Translations under genes and position numbers: made by a program
From: Desulfoluna butyratoxydans
GTDB taxonomy: Bacteria > Desulfobacterota > Desulfobacteria > Desulfobacterales > Desulfolunaceae
Reading direction: 5' to 3'
NCBI RefSeq assembly: GCF_900699765.1
Contig: NZ_CAADHO010000002.1
Span: 186,001-250,000 of the forward strand
Length of the DNA: 64,000 bases
Notes under the pieces: generated by a model
Told to the model about the DNA's origin: nothing
What the model saw: the letters and a program-made list of their open reading frames with translations, nothing else
The model's database searches: none
Shown: positions 1-9,290 of the stretch, piece after piece
Layout of the letters: every line of letters starts with the position of its first letter
Position numbering within the stretch: the stretch's first letter is position 1

Positions 1-2
1 GA

Positions 3-62
3 GACGCGGCACGGCTATCTGCCGGAATGCTTATACCATACACCACCCTGGAGGAAGAATGA
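3..62 (+). CDS. possible 3' end of an upstream gene (partial)
   Basis: The first 60 bases can be read in one frame without a stop up to a TGA at 60-62. That TGA overlaps the ATG of the following glycosyltransferase as ATGA, the usual form of translational coupling, which suggests an upstream gene in the same operon. Only about 19 codons are visible (ending PYTTLEEE) and nothing in them identifies a family. The reading is weakly supported because the frame of the next gene is also open back to base 2. Confidence 0.35.
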   Translation, partial: DAARLSAGMLIPYTTLEEE

Positions 63-898
63 ACAACCCGTTGATCAGCGTGATCATCCCCACATACAAC
101 CGGGCCTGGGCCCTGGCCGGCGCCGTGGATTCCGTCCTGGGCCAGGACTACCCCGAGGTGGAACTCATCGTGGTGGATGACGGCTCCACGGACGAAACCC
201 CGGCACTGCTGGCCGCGTACGGGAACGCCCTTCAGGTCATCACCCTGGACAACGGAGGGGTAAGCCGGGCGCGAAACCACGGGGTTGCCGCGGCACAGGG
301 AGAGTACATCGCCTTCCTCGACTCCGATGACCGGTGGTTGCCGGAAAAGCTCTCGGAACAGGCCGCCTTTTTCAAGGCCAACCCCGAGGCGCGGATCTGC
401 CAGACCGAAGAGCTCTGGATCCGAAACGGAAAGCGGGTGAACCCATGCAAGCACCACAAGAAACCCTCCGGGGATATCTTTGAGGCCTCTCTCCACCTCT
501 GCCTGGTGAGCCCGTCGGCGGTGATGCTCCATGGCACCCTCTTGAAGGAGGTCGGCCTCTTTGACGAGGCCCTTCCCGCCTGCGAAGACTACGACCTCTG
601 GCTCAGAATCGCCTGTACAACCCCTGTCTACACCACCCCGTCCCCTTTGGTGATCAAGCACGGAGGCCACGACGATCAGCTCTCCAAAACCCCGTTTCTG
701 GACCGGTTCCGCATCCAATCCCTGGTGAAACTGCTGAAAAGCGGCGTCCTGTCCACGGCCCAGGCCGAGGCGACACGAGCTGTTTTAGAAAAAAAAGGCC
801 GGATTTACGCCGGAGGCTGCCGAAAACACGGACGGGACGAGGAAGCCGACGCCATCACCCGTCTGGTTAACCAGACGATCCCGGCAAAAATCAGCTAA
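59..898 (+). CDS. family 2 glycosyltransferase
   Basis: A 279-residue cytoplasmic GT-A fold glycosyltransferase. It has the N-terminal ISVIIPTYNR strand, the nucleotide-binding VVDDGST motif at residues 38-44 and the metal-binding DSDD motif at 88-91, followed by an acceptor half with CEDYDLWLR (the ED motif typical of family GT2). There are no membrane segments. Enzymes of this kind transfer a sugar from a nucleotide-sugar donor onto surface polysaccharide or LPS; donor and acceptor cannot be read from sequence. GGAGGAAGA lies directly before the ATG and supports this start. A possible upstream gene ends in the same ATGA, so it probably belongs to an operon that began outside the window. Confidence 0.9.
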   Translation: MNNPLISVIIPTYNRAWALAGAVDSVLGQDYPEVELIVVDDGSTDETPALLAAYGNALQVITLDNGGVSRARNHGVAAAQGEYIAFLDSDDRWLPEKLSEQAAFFKANPEARICQTEELWIRNGKRVNPCKHHKKPSGDIFEASLHLCLVSPSAVMLHGTLLKEVGLFDEALPACEDYDLWLRIACTTPVYTTPSPLVIKHGGHDDQLSKTPFLDRFRIQSLVKLLKSGVLSTAQAEATRAVLEKKGRIYAGGCRKHGRDEEADAITRLVNQTIPAKIS

Positions 899-1052
899 CC
901 CCTTCTCATTCTTACCCTTTATCCTTGATTTACCCTCCACCCTGCTCTAACATAATACCGAATTCATTCATACAAACAGCGTTCCACATCATGACCTTCA
1001 CTCCCCCCCTGAATGTCACGGGAAAGGTCTCCAACCCAAGGAGGATCACCCA

Positions 1053-2804
1053 ATGATTCGATGGATAGCTGCTTTTCTCCTGGCCCTTGCCCCCATGCAA
1101 GCGGCCCATGCCATGGGCTCCATGCCCGGCGAAGCCTTTACCCTCAGCCCCTCGGACTACCGCTGGACCTATCAGGAAGTACTGCACATCACCAACCCCG
1201 AAGACGGGGTCACCCTCTCCTGCAACCTCTTTCTTCCCGAGCCCAAGGTACCGGGGGAGACATTCCCCGCCCTGGTCATGCCCAACAGCTGGCTCATGGA
1301 AGAGCACGAGTACTGGGTCCAGGCCAAAACCTTCTGTGAGAAGGGCTACATCGTCCTCTCCTACAGCGCCAGGGGCTGGGGCCAGTCCGAGGGCGTGGTG
1401 AACGTGGGAGGTCGAAAGGACACATCCGACATCACCACCCTCATTGACTGGCTCACGGCCAACACCCCGGTAGCCGGGGTCGTAAAGGCTCCGGACGGAA
1501 GCGTCGCCGACGACTCCGACGCCAGGATCGGCATGTGCGGCATCTCCCTTGGCGGGGGCCTCTCCCTCATGGGGGCCGCCTTCGACACCCGGGTCAAGGC
1601 GGTCATGGCCATGGTCCCCTGGGGAGACCTGGTGGACTCACTCTATCTCAACCAGAGCCCCAAGCCGGTCTGGGTCAAGGTGATCCTCGTGGGCATGGGC
1701 GAGATCGCCGCCAACCTGGACCCCGAGCTCAGCATCATCACGGATCAGCTCTTCAACCATGAGCACGAAGCCCATTTCGATACCCTGCTTCCCTGGGCCC
1801 TGGAGCGCTCCCCCGTCAATTTCCTGGAGCGGTTCAACGATGAGGACCGGGACCTGGCAGTATGCATCAGCACCAACCTTCAGGATTTTCTGTTTACCCC
1901 CAACCAGATGCTCCGCTTCTATTACGGCCTCAACGTCAAGGCCAAGCGCATCGACTTCAACCGGGGAATCCACGCCACGACCGAGGGATCAGGCCTTATC
2001 GGCATGCCCAACATCGTCTGGAACCGGGCCTACGCCTGGTTCGACGAACACTTGAAGGAGATGGACACAGGCATCATGGACAACCCGCCCATCTCCATCG
2101 ACAACAAAAGCTCCACAGACCGCCACTACCTTGACCACCTTTACATCAAGGACATCAACGGCACCCACCTCGAAGGCATCTCACGGCCCCCCATTGATAA
2201 CGACATCGTGCCCGAGAAGCGCTACCTCACCCACCGCCCCTGGTACAGCTACAGAGGGGGGCTGGCAACCCAGGCAGGGGACGGGTCGGACACCATTTCC
2301 TCAGGCCTTGTCTCGGGACTCACCCTGGGGATCCCTCTGCTGAGTTCCCTGTTGGAGGCCCACACCCAGTTCCTGAACATCACGGCCAGCCTGCCCCTGT
2401 CCAGCCGCAGCAAGGCCATCGTCTTTGCCACGGAACGGGTGGGCCAAACCCGCACCCTGGTGGGTACCCCCACCCTCAGCCTTACCCTCACACCGTCTGC
2501 CCAGCGGGTGCAGCTCATCGCCCACCTCTACACCGTGGATGCCCTGGGCATCGGGACCCTCATCTCCCACGCCCCGCTGGTCCTGGTGGAGTCGGACCGT
2601 CTCATGCCCAGCGCGGAGCCGGGAATGGCCAAGACCTACGAGTTCAACTTCATCACCACCGCAGCAAATGTTCCCAAGGGCCACCGCCTGGCCGTGGCCA
2701 TCGATACCTTTGACATCTCCTACAGCAGGCCTTCGGACGAAGGATTCGACATCACCTTCCATTACGGTGAAGGCTCGTTCCTCGAAATTCCGTGGCTGCA
2801 GTAA
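1053..2804 (+). CDS. secreted CocE/NonD-family hydrolase (X-Pro dipeptidyl-peptidase-like)
   Basis: A 583-residue alpha/beta hydrolase. Residues 1-20 are a signal peptide ending AHA, so the enzyme is probably periplasmic. The serine hydrolase nucleophile motif GISLGG places the catalytic Ser at residue 165, and SARGWGQSEG near 105-114 matches the YDxRGxGxSxG region of the family. The C-terminal third (about 400-583) fits the jelly-roll X-Pro dipeptidyl-peptidase C-terminal domain. Relatives hydrolyse acyl esters, amides or X-Pro peptides; the real substrate is unknown. AGGAGG eight bases before the ATG supports the start. It stands alone, and a palindromic repeat begins 17 bases after its stop. 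Confidence 0.85.
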   Translation: MIRWIAAFLLALAPMQAAHAMGSMPGEAFTLSPSDYRWTYQEVLHITNPEDGVTLSCNLFLPEPKVPGETFPALVMPNSWLMEEHEYWVQAKTFCEKGYIVLSYSARGWGQSEGVVNVGGRKDTSDITTLIDWLTANTPVAGVVKAPDGSVADDSDARIGMCGISLGGGLSLMGAAFDTRVKAVMAMVPWGDLVDSLYLNQSPKPVWVKVILVGMGEIAANLDPELSIITDQLFNHEHEAHFDTLLPWALERSPVNFLERFNDEDRDLAVCISTNLQDFLFTPNQMLRFYYGLNVKAKRIDFNRGIHATTEGSGLIGMPNIVWNRAYAWFDEHLKEMDTGIMDNPPISIDNKSSTDRHYLDHLYIKDINGTHLEGISRPPIDNDIVPEKRYLTHRPWYSYRGGLATQAGDGSDTISSGLVSGLTLGIPLLSSLLEAHTQFLNITASLPLSSRSKAIVFATERVGQTRTLVGTPTLSLTLTPSAQRVQLIAHLYTVDALGIGTLISHAPLVLVESDRLMPSAEPGMAKTYEFNFITTAANVPKGHRLAVAIDTFDISYSRPSDEGFDITFHYGEGSFLEIPWLQ

Positions 2805-2820
2805 ACGCCCCTGTTTAAAT

Positions 2821-2978
2821 CTGCCGGGGGCTAACCGTTTAAAAAGTTCAACATACAGGTCATAAAAAAATATGTGCATGAGTGCCGTTTTAAATGCGGA
2901 TGTGATTTGCCCCGAGGAACGAGGGGCAAATCACATCCGCTACCTGCTTTCAAGGTGGCACACCTTGCCGCCGGGGGC
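2821..2978 (+). repeat. modular palindromic element, type AB (copy 1)
   Basis: Begins CTGCCGGGGGC (left end truncated) and ends CCGCCGGGGGC. Its centre is a perfect 18-bp stem, 2896-2913 with 2923-2940, around the loop GAGGAACGA, followed by the small hairpin CAAGGTG-GCA-CACCTTG. It fills the space between the CocE gene and the terminator of the convergent aldolase gene. It is the same type as the copies at 49436-49608 and 57012-57188, in the opposite orientation. Confidence 0.85.
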
Positions 2979-2995
2979 AGGCGTTTGAATCGTCA

Positions 2996-3034
2996 CAAAA
3001 AAAGCGCCGCTGCAATCTCTCTGCAGCGGCGCTT
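2996..3034 (-). terminator. rho-independent terminator of the aldolase gene
   Basis: A 13-bp perfect stem (3002-3014 with 3022-3034, AAGCGCCGCTGCA) is followed on the minus strand by a run of seven T. It lies 65 bases after the stop of the minus-strand aldolase gene. Confidence 0.85.
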
Positions 3035-3098
3035 ATCATGTGTGAACCTGCCTCTTTTGTTTTCCCTGCCCGGGCTTTTTCCCGGGAGCCGTCTCCGG

Positions 3099-3911
3099 CT
3101 ATGCCCCTTGAAGATGGGCCTCCAGAAAATCCATGGTCTCGTCCACACCTTTCCCCTGGTGCACCACGCCGTTCAAGGCCTTCACGAGGAGGGCGGGGTT
3201 CTCGTCCTGGAAGACGTTGCGGCCGATGGAGAGGCCCGCGCCTCCGGCCTGGTTGGCATCGTAGACCATCTGCACGATGTCCCTGTGACTGGACATCTTG
3301 GGCCCTCCGGCGATGACCACGGGGATGCAACAGCCGTCCACCACCTTGGCAAAGGTTTCGGGGGATCCGGTGTAGGGCACCTTCACCACGTCGGCTCCGA
3401 GCTCTTCGGCCAGGCGCGCCGAGTGCTTAACCACCTCCACGTCGTACTCATCCCGGATCCCGGCCCCACGGGCGTAGACCATGGCCAGGAGCGGCATGCC
3501 CCAGGAAGCGGCCTCGGAGCTGATGCGGCCGAAGGACTCCAGCATCTCCATCTCCTTTTCGTCCCCTAAGTTCACGTGGATGGAGATGGCGTCGGCCCCC
3601 AGGCGGATGGCGTCTTCCACGGAGCCCACCAGGGTCTTGGCGTTGGGGAACGGAGAGAGCACGGTGCTTGCCGAGAGATGGATAATGAGGCCGATGTCGT
3701 TGCCGTGGCCCCTGTGGGTCCGGCGCGGCAGCCCTTTGTGCATAATCACGGCGTTGGCGCCGCCTTCGGCAACCTTGTCCACGGTGCCCTTCAGGTCCAC
3801 CACCCCGTAGATGGGGCCCACGGTGACCCCGTGGTCCATGGGGACGATGATGGTTTTTCCGGTGTTGCGGTTGAAGACGCGTTCGAGTCTGATGGCTTTT
3901 CCAAGAAGCAT
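3099..3911 (-). CDS. 2-amino-3,7-dideoxy-D-threo-hept-6-ulosonate synthase-type aldolase
   Basis: A 270-residue class I aldolase of the DeoC/LacD/Fba-I superfamily. It begins [11 protein letters not shown], has the [10 protein letters not shown] motif, the Schiff-base lysine region [10 protein letters not shown], and the phosphate-binding IAGGPK and [10 protein letters not shown] motifs. This is the pattern of the archaeal-type enzyme that starts the alternative route to 3-dehydroquinate from aspartate semialdehyde and a ketose-derived precursor. That route is also known from Desulfobacterota. A related class I fructose-bisphosphate aldolase cannot be excluded. An open frame continues 24 codons further upstream, but AAGGAGGA four bases before the internal ATG fixes this start. 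The gene is monocistronic, with its own terminator. Confidence 0.8.
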   Translation of the reverse strand: MLLGKAIRLERVFNRNTGKTIIVPMDHGVTVGPIYGVVDLKGTVDKVAEGGANAVIMHKGLPRRTHRGHGNDIGLIIHLSASTVLSPFPNAKTLVGSVEDAIRLGADAISIHVNLGDEKEMEMLESFGRISSEAASWGMPLLAMVYARGAGIRDEYDVEVVKHSARLAEELGADVVKVPYTGSPETFAKVVDGCCIPVVIAGGPKMSSHRDIVQMVYDANQAGGAGLSIGRNVFQDENPALLVKALNGVVHQGKGVDETMDFLEAHLQGA

Positions 3912-3981
3912 GGCTCCTCCTTCATCGGCTCTGCAGGGTTGAGCTTCGGCGGCGGCTGGTGGGTGTGTGGTTTTTAAAAAC

Positions 3982-4019
3982 AAAAAAAGGCCGCCGGCTT
4001 GTCGTCGCCTGCGGCCCTT
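3982..4019 (-). terminator. rho-independent terminator of the DnaJ-like gene
   Basis: On the minus strand a GC-rich stem (AGGGCCGCAGGC pairing imperfectly with GCCGGCGGCCT) is followed by seven T and a further T-rich stretch. It lies about 200 bases beyond the DnaJ-like stop. The rest of 3912-4217 contains no gene; the promoter of the aldolase gene should lie at its left edge. Confidence 0.75.
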
Positions 4020-4217
4020 TGCTTAGTCGTTTTGGTTGGTTCAATACGATCGGCAAACACCCCAGGCGCAGGTAAAAAACCAGAAAAACCAAAAAAATGC
4101 GCGGGTGTGGGTGAGTGATCGATTCATGAACAAGTGTGTTACCAGAACACCGTCCCCCTTGTCAAGCAGGGGTTATGCCTTTGATCAACCCAGACCGAAA
4201 AAACCTTAAAACCGTTA

Positions 4218-5036
4218 CTATTTAGAGTTGCCGAAGCGCCCCACCGCCCCTATCAGGCTGACGATGCGCTCCCAGAGATTTTTCCGGTAGACCACTTTGA
4301 GGTAGAGGTTCCCGGGTCGCCCGCCCCCTTTGCCCTCTTTTCCCATGCCGGTGAGGCGAATCTTCTGTCCTTCCCGCACGCCGGGGGGAATCTTCACCAC
4401 CAGCTTCTTTCCCCGGGCCTTATGAAAATAAGCAAAGGGGCCGCCGGATGCGGCCAGCGCTTTTTCAATGGTGATGGTGTCCATGACATCCCCGCCCTTT
4501 TTGGAGCCCTTGGAGAGAAGGGAGCCCAAAAGGGACGCGGCCTGCCCGCCTAAAAACCCGCCGCCGGAGCCTCTGTCTTCCACACCTCGATGGTTTCCGC
4601 CCCCCGAAGACCTGAAAAAAGAGCCCTTCATGAAAAATCCGGGCCGTGAGACATGGAAGGATTTCCAGCCGCTGCCGTAAAATTCCTTGAAGATGGCATC
4701 GCCCCCCCGAAACCCGAAATCCTTGGCCAGCTCCTCGAAAATGGCATGGATGTCCGTGCCCTTGAAGATGTCCTGATCGGTATAATCCTGACGGAAGCGA
4801 TGGGCGGCACCAGAGCCGTAGGAACTTCGCATGGCGTCGTAATTGCGCCGCTTGTCCGGGTCTGAGAGGACGGCGTAAGCTTCGTTGACGGCTTTCATCT
4901 TCTCCGCAGCCTCGGGGTTGTTCCGGTTGCGGTCGGGATGATGAATCAACGCGAGCTTTCGATAGGCATCGCGGATGGTGGTCGCGTCGGCGTCCTTGGT
5001 GACGTCGAGGGTGGCATAGTAGTCGGTCTGTTCCAT
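4218..5036 (-). CDS. DnaJ-domain protein lacking the zinc finger
   Basis: A 272-residue J-domain co-chaperone. Residues 5-70 form a J domain with the HPD motif at 33-35, which stimulates DnaK ATPase activity. A central glycine/serine-rich stretch (about 125-165) and a single C-terminal substrate-binding-type domain (VVKIPPGVREGQKIRLTGMG, about 210-245) follow. The four CXXCXGXG zinc repeats of true DnaJ are absent and the protein is shorter than CbpA, so it is a specialised or truncated J-protein. The ATG chosen begins MEQTDYYATLDV, directly at the J domain. It lies 22 bases downstream of the preceding membrane-protein gene and is probably co-transcribed with it. Confidence 0.85.
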   Translation of the reverse strand: MEQTDYYATLDVTKDADATTIRDAYRKLALIHHPDRNRNNPEAAEKMKAVNEAYAVLSDPDKRRNYDAMRSSYGSGAAHRFRQDYTDQDIFKGTDIHAIFEELAKDFGFRGGDAIFKEFYGSGWKSFHVSRPGFFMKGSFFRSSGGGNHRGVEDRGSGGGFLGGQAASLLGSLLSKGSKKGGDVMDTITIEKALAASGGPFAYFHKARGKKLVVKIPPGVREGQKIRLTGMGKEGKGGGRPGNLYLKVVYRKNLWERIVSLIGAVGRFGNSK

Positions 5037-5058
5037 GAACCTGCTTATAAAAATAGTC

Positions 5059-5823
5059 TTATTGGGAGATGCGCTCTTCCACGTCCTCGAACTCCGGGAG
5101 CAGCTTCTCGTCGATGATATCGCCTTCAATCTGCTTAAGGCTCTCGTCGGTCACAAGCACCTTGCCCTCTTCGTTGATCACCGTGTTGTTGTCCAGGATA
5201 ATCAGGCCGGTCTTCTCCATCACCCGGTTGCGGTAGTTCCACCGCTGCTCCATCTGGTATTTCTGCAGCTTGAATTTCCAGAAAAGCCAGAAGAGAAGAA
5301 AGATGAGGGTCCCTGCCACCAGGGCGCCCAGGCCGATGAAGAGGTAGTAGGCCGTTCGCTCCCCCACATGGCCGATGGTGGCCAGGATCACGTCGAGCTT
5401 GTAGAGCACCACCGAACCGAGCCCGAGGATGAAGATGCCCGCCAGTGCAGGGAGCTGATGGATCACGGAGACAAAGCTCTGAAAGGTGCGCCCCAGGTTT
5501 CCGCGCCCGCGTCCATCCTCCTCGCCGTCCGCCCCTTCTTCCGGTTCCATGTCCGGGGCGTTGCCAAAAAGATAGAAGTTGAAGCCGATGACCACAAGGC
5601 CGATGAGGAACACCATGACGAGGGGGGCGATGAAGGAGACGAAGAAGTATTGCTTCCAGGGGAAGGGGCCGCTTTCGGGGCCGATGGAGCCGATGAAGTG
5701 CGCCACAAAAATGACGAATTCAATACCCGAGAGAAGAATAAAAAAGGTATTGAAGTACTCTTTTATCTCTTCCGCATCAAAGAGTGAGGCCACCCCGATG
5801 CGGTTTCTGTTTTCTGATTCCAT
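5059..5823 (-). CDS. four-TM membrane protein of unknown function
   Basis: A 254-residue integral membrane protein. Hydrophobic segments at about residues 24-44, 62-86, 123-145 and 158-182 give two hairpins separated by an acidic loop (DMEPEEGADGEEDGRG). The C-terminal 70 residues are soluble, charged and likely cytoplasmic. I do not recognise a named family. It precedes the DnaJ-like gene with only 22 bases between them, which suggests a two-gene operon and perhaps a membrane-linked chaperone role; this is inference from position only. Confidence 0.75.
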   Translation of the reverse strand: MESENRNRIGVASLFDAEEIKEYFNTFFILLSGIEFVIFVAHFIGSIGPESGPFPWKQYFFVSFIAPLVMVFLIGLVVIGFNFYLFGNAPDMEPEEGADGEEDGRGRGNLGRTFQSFVSVIHQLPALAGIFILGLGSVVLYKLDVILATIGHVGERTAYYLFIGLGALVAGTLIFLLFWLFWKFKLQKYQMEQRWNYRNRVMEKTGLIILDNNTVINEEGKVLVTDESLKQIEGDIIDEKLLPEFEDVEERISQ

Positions 5824-5893
5824 GTCAACAACCCCGTGGTTCTGAGCGCCAATTAATGATGCGTTGTAATTAGCCGACGTGAAATAGCGCCTC

Positions 5894-6006
5894 GCACCAC
5901 CCTACGCCTTACCTGTTACCGCCCCTCCCGACAGGAGAGAATGGCTTGATCCATGAGTCTGCGAGGCCATCAGTACAGGTCTCCTCCCTCGGTGCGGGGG
6001 TGGTGT
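5894..6006. other. candidate structured RNA in a 560-bp gene-free stretch
   Basis: Between the membrane-protein gene and uvrA (5824-6386) I find no credible gene. Within it, CACCACCC (5895-5902) pairs with GGGTGGTG (5998-6005). Inside that, ACCTGT pairs with ACAGGT and ATGGC with GCCAT, giving nested helices over about 113 bases. Either strand could be transcribed: it may be the leader of the minus-strand membrane-protein gene or a separate small RNA. I could not match it to SRP, RNase P, tmRNA or a riboswitch consensus. Confidence 0.3.
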
Positions 6007-6294
6007 TGCCATCCCCTGGGCGGGTTGCTGTGCACTCGCGATGCATGGTCTGCGGTGGAGCATGGATGCCCTTCAATCGCCCCTCCGCGCCCAATATCAA
6101 GCCGTTCATGATACTGAAACAGCCCTGTCTTGTCAATCCGGGGAAGGGCTCTGCTGCGGAGATACGCGCCCTGTTTCAGGTGGTTACAGGGGGGGCGTGG
6201 GGCACGCGCCTCAAGTCATATGATATAAAGTATACCACGACCGACGCTGCAAGACCCGGTTTTTCATCCCCGCGACACCGTGACCAGGGGAAAC

Positions 6295-6323
6295 GGCGGC
6301 GCCCCGTCTCAGGCGCCGCCGTC
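6295..6323 (-). terminator. strong GC hairpin after uvrA
   Basis: CGGCGGCGCC pairs with GGCGCCGCCG across a 7-8 base loop, about 65 bases beyond the uvrA stop. On the minus strand it is followed by only three T, so it is a probable but not classical terminator. Confidence 0.6.
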
Positions 6324-6386
6324 GGCCTTTATCGCAGGCAACCTGTTGAAACCCCGGCAAAACAGGTTACGTCACCGGCCCATGCC

Positions 6387-9290
6387 TCAGTTGGCCAGCT
6401 TCTTCAGACCGTCCACATGGAGCATGTCGGCCAGAAAAGGCGCTGTGTACCCTTTTCCGGAGGCAGCCACCTGTTCGGGGGTGCCCGCCACCACCACGCG
6501 GCCGCCACCTTCGCCGCCGTCGGGCCCCATGTCCACGATCCAGTCGGCGCTCTTGATCACATCAAGGTTGTGTTCGATGACCAGCACAGTGTTGCCCCCT
6601 TCGGTGAGGCGCTGCAGCACCTCAAGGAGCTTGCGCACGTCCTCGAAATGAAGGCCGGTGGTGGGCTCATCCAGGATGTAAAGGGTCCGGCCGGTGCTTC
6701 GCTTGGAGAGCTCCCGGGCCAGCTTGATGCGCTGGGCCTCACCACCGGAAAGGGTGGTGGCGGCCTGCCCCAGCTTGATGTAACCGAGCCCCACGTCCAG
6801 CAGGGTGTCCAGGATGGCCGTGATCTTGGGATGGTTCTCAAAGAGATCCCGGGCCTGTCGCACGGAAAGGTCCAGAACATCACTGATGGAATGGCCGTTG
6901 TACTTGATCTCCAGGGTGGCTTCGTTGAACCGCTTGCCCTTGCAGCTCTCGCAGGGGACGTAGACGTCGGCCAGAAAGTGCATCTCCACCTTGAGGAAGC
7001 CGTCCCCGCAACAGGTCTCACAGCGCCCACCCTTGACGTTGAAGGAGTAGCGCCCCTTTTTGTACCCCCGGGCCTGGGACTCGGGGAGCATGGCAAACAG
7101 GTCCCGGATGTGGTCGAACACCTTGGTGTAGGTGGCCGGGTTGCTTCGCGGGGTGCGGCCGATGGGCCGCTGGTCGATGTTGATCACCTTGTCCAGATGC
7201 TCCAGCCCCTCGATCTTTTTGTGACGCCCCACCTGCATGGTGCCCCCGTTGAGACGGCGGGAGAGGGCCGGGTAGAGGATCTGATTGATCAGGGTGGATT
7301 TTCCGGCACCGGATACCCCGGTCACCGCCACAAAGAGCCCCAGGGGAACGGCCACGTCATCTCCCTTGAGGTTGTTCTCCACGGCCCCCTTCACCACCAC
7401 CCTGGGATGGCCCTTCTTCTTCACCGGGCGCCTCGTCTCCGGCACCTCGATGGCGCGCCTGCCCGACAGGTAATCCCCGGTGAGGGAGTGGGGCTGGTCC
7501 ATGAGGGAGTCCGGGGTGCCCTCGGCCACCACCTGCCCGCCGAGATGGCCGGCGCCGGGGCCCATGTCCACCACCCAGTCCGCGCACTCGATGGTCTCCT
7601 GGTCGTGCTCCACCACAATAAGACTGTTGCCGATGTCACGCAGGTGGCAGAGGGTCTTCAAGAGCTTGACGTTGTCCCGCTGATGCAGGCCGATGGAGGG
7701 CTCGTCCAGGATGTAGAGAACCCCGGTGAGCTCAGACCCCACCTGGGAAGCAAGGCGGATCCGCTGAGACTCGCCGCCGGACAGGGTGGGCCCGCTGCGG
7801 TCCAGGGTGAGGTAATCAAGGCCCACGTTCACCAGAAAGCCCAGGCGGTCCCCGATCTCTTTCACCAGCTCTTCGGCGATAACCCGGCGATTGCCCGACA
7901 GGTCCAGGTCCCGGATAAAGCCATGGGCCTGGGTGATGGTCATGGCCGTGACGTCGATGATGGAGACCCCGTCGATGAGGATGTTCAGCACCTCGGGCTT
8001 CAGGCGCCTGCCTTCGCAGCTCCGGCACCGCTTGGAGCTCATGAAGGAGGCGTACCACTTCTTGCGGCGCTCGGAGTGGCTCTGGTGGTAGCGACGCATC
8101 ATCTCATGGACCAGCCCCTCGAAGGAGGTGGTCACCTCCCCCTTTACGGACTTGGAGTTCCAGTCCACCACCAGGGTCTTGCCGTTGGAGCCGAAGAGGA
8201 TGATCTCCTTCATCCAGAGGTCCATCTGCTCCCAGGGGGTGTCGAAGTCGATGCCCCACTGCTCCTCCATGGCCAGAAGCTGACTTACGCCCCAGCCCCC
8301 GGCCCCCAGGTCTTCCTGCTTCAGAAAATAGTTCTTCCAGGGTACCACCGCGCCCTGGCGGATGGTCAGGGAAGGGTCGGGCACGATCTTCTCCTCGTCC
8401 ATGACGAGGTGGGTGCCGATGCCGTTGCACTCCGGGCACATGCCCAGGGGGGAGTTGAAAGAGAAGAGGGAGGGTTCGGGCTCAGGATAGGCGATGCCGC
8501 AGCAGGACCGCGCCTCGCTCATGCGGATGTCCTCCCGGCCCACCACGTGGAGGATGATCTCCCCGCTGCCGCTCTTCAGGGCCGTCTCCACCGAGTCCGT
8601 AAGACGCTTGCGGAACTCCTCGCCCTTCTTGATGGCCAGGCGGTCCACAACCACCTCGATGTTGTGTTTTTTATTCTTGGCCAGGCCCTGGACGTCTTCC
8701 AGCTCATGGACCACCCCGTCGATGCGCACCCGGCCAAAACCATCATTGCGCAACTGCTCAAAGAGGTCCTTGTGCTCCCCTTTGCGGTTCTCCACCAAGG
8801 GGGCCAGGATCAGGATTTTCGTGGCAGGGGGAAGCTCCAGAATCTGCTTCACCATGGACTCGGCATCGCCTCTGCCCACTTTTTTTCCGCACTTGATGCA
8901 GTGCTGCTCCCCCACACGGGCAAAGAGCACGCGCAGGTAGTCGTAAATCTCCGTGATGGTCCCCACCGTGGAGCGCGGGTTCTTGCTCGCCGCCTTCTGC
9001 TCGATGGAGATGGTGGGAGAAAGGCCCCTTATGGTCTCGTACTTGGGCTTTTCCATCTGGCCGATGAACTGGCGGGCATACGCAGAGAGTGACTCCACAT
9101 ACCGACGCTGCCCCTCGGCATAAATCGTATCGAATGCCAGGCTCGATTTGCCCGAGCCCGACACCCCGGTCACCACCACCAGCTTCTTCTTGGGGATGGC
9201 TATGTCTATATTCTTGAGGTTGTGCTCCCGGGCACCCTTCACAAGCACCGCGTCCAGCTCCACACCTTTGGTATCCATTGTCTCGTCCAT
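6387..9290 (-). CDS. uvrA: excinuclease ABC subunit A
   Basis: A 967-residue UvrA, the damage-recognition ATPase of nucleotide excision repair. It forms a dimer with UvrB and scans DNA for bulky lesions. Both ABC modules are complete: Walker A GVSGSGKSSL near residue 43 and [10 protein letters not shown] in the second half, with signature motifs LSGGESQRIRLA and LSGGEAQRIKLA. The zinc-binding cysteines are visible (CRSCEGRR; CETCCGDG with CESCKGKR). Length matches the family (about 940). A second ATG four codons in (9278) is an alternative start. CTGTAAAACAG lies 20 bases upstream and could be an SOS-type palindrome, but the LexA consensus of this lineage is not known to me. Confidence 0.97.
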   Translation of the reverse strand: MDETMDTKGVELDAVLVKGAREHNLKNIDIAIPKKKLVVVTGVSGSGKSSLAFDTIYAEGQRRYVESLSAYARQFIGQMEKPKYETIRGLSPTISIEQKAASKNPRSTVGTITEIYDYLRVLFARVGEQHCIKCGKKVGRGDAESMVKQILELPPATKILILAPLVENRKGEHKDLFEQLRNDGFGRVRIDGVVHELEDVQGLAKNKKHNIEVVVDRLAIKKGEEFRKRLTDSVETALKSGSGEIILHVVGREDIRMSEARSCCGIAYPEPEPSLFSFNSPLGMCPECNGIGTHLVMDEEKIVPDPSLTIRQGAVVPWKNYFLKQEDLGAGGWGVSQLLAMEEQWGIDFDTPWEQMDLWMKEIILFGSNGKTLVVDWNSKSVKGEVTTSFEGLVHEMMRRYHQSHSERRKKWYASFMSSKRCRSCEGRRLKPEVLNILIDGVSIIDVTAMTITQAHGFIRDLDLSGNRRVIAEELVKEIGDRLGFLVNVGLDYLTLDRSGPTLSGGESQRIRLASQVGSELTGVLYILDEPSIGLHQRDNVKLLKTLCHLRDIGNSLIVVEHDQETIECADWVVDMGPGAGHLGGQVVAEGTPDSLMDQPHSLTGDYLSGRRAIEVPETRRPVKKKGHPRVVVKGAVENNLKGDDVAVPLGLFVAVTGVSGAGKSTLINQILYPALSRRLNGGTMQVGRHKKIEGLEHLDKVINIDQRPIGRTPRSNPATYTKVFDHIRDLFAMLPESQARGYKKGRYSFNVKGGRCETCCGDGFLKVEMHFLADVYVPCESCKGKRFNEATLEIKYNGHSISDVLDLSVRQARDLFENHPKITAILDTLLDVGLGYIKLGQAATTLSGGEAQRIKLARELSKRSTGRTLYILDEPTTGLHFEDVRKLLEVLQRLTEGGNTVLVIEHNLDVIKSADWIVDMGPDGGEGGGRVVVAGTPEQVAASGKGYTAPFLADMLHVDGLKKLAN

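Noticed and set aside
5946..9092. A 1048-codon open frame on the plus strand opposite uvrA
   Set aside because: It is antisense to a complete, well-conserved uvrA. Its translation is rich in His, Gly and Val with no domain pattern, the usual shadow of a GC-rich gene.
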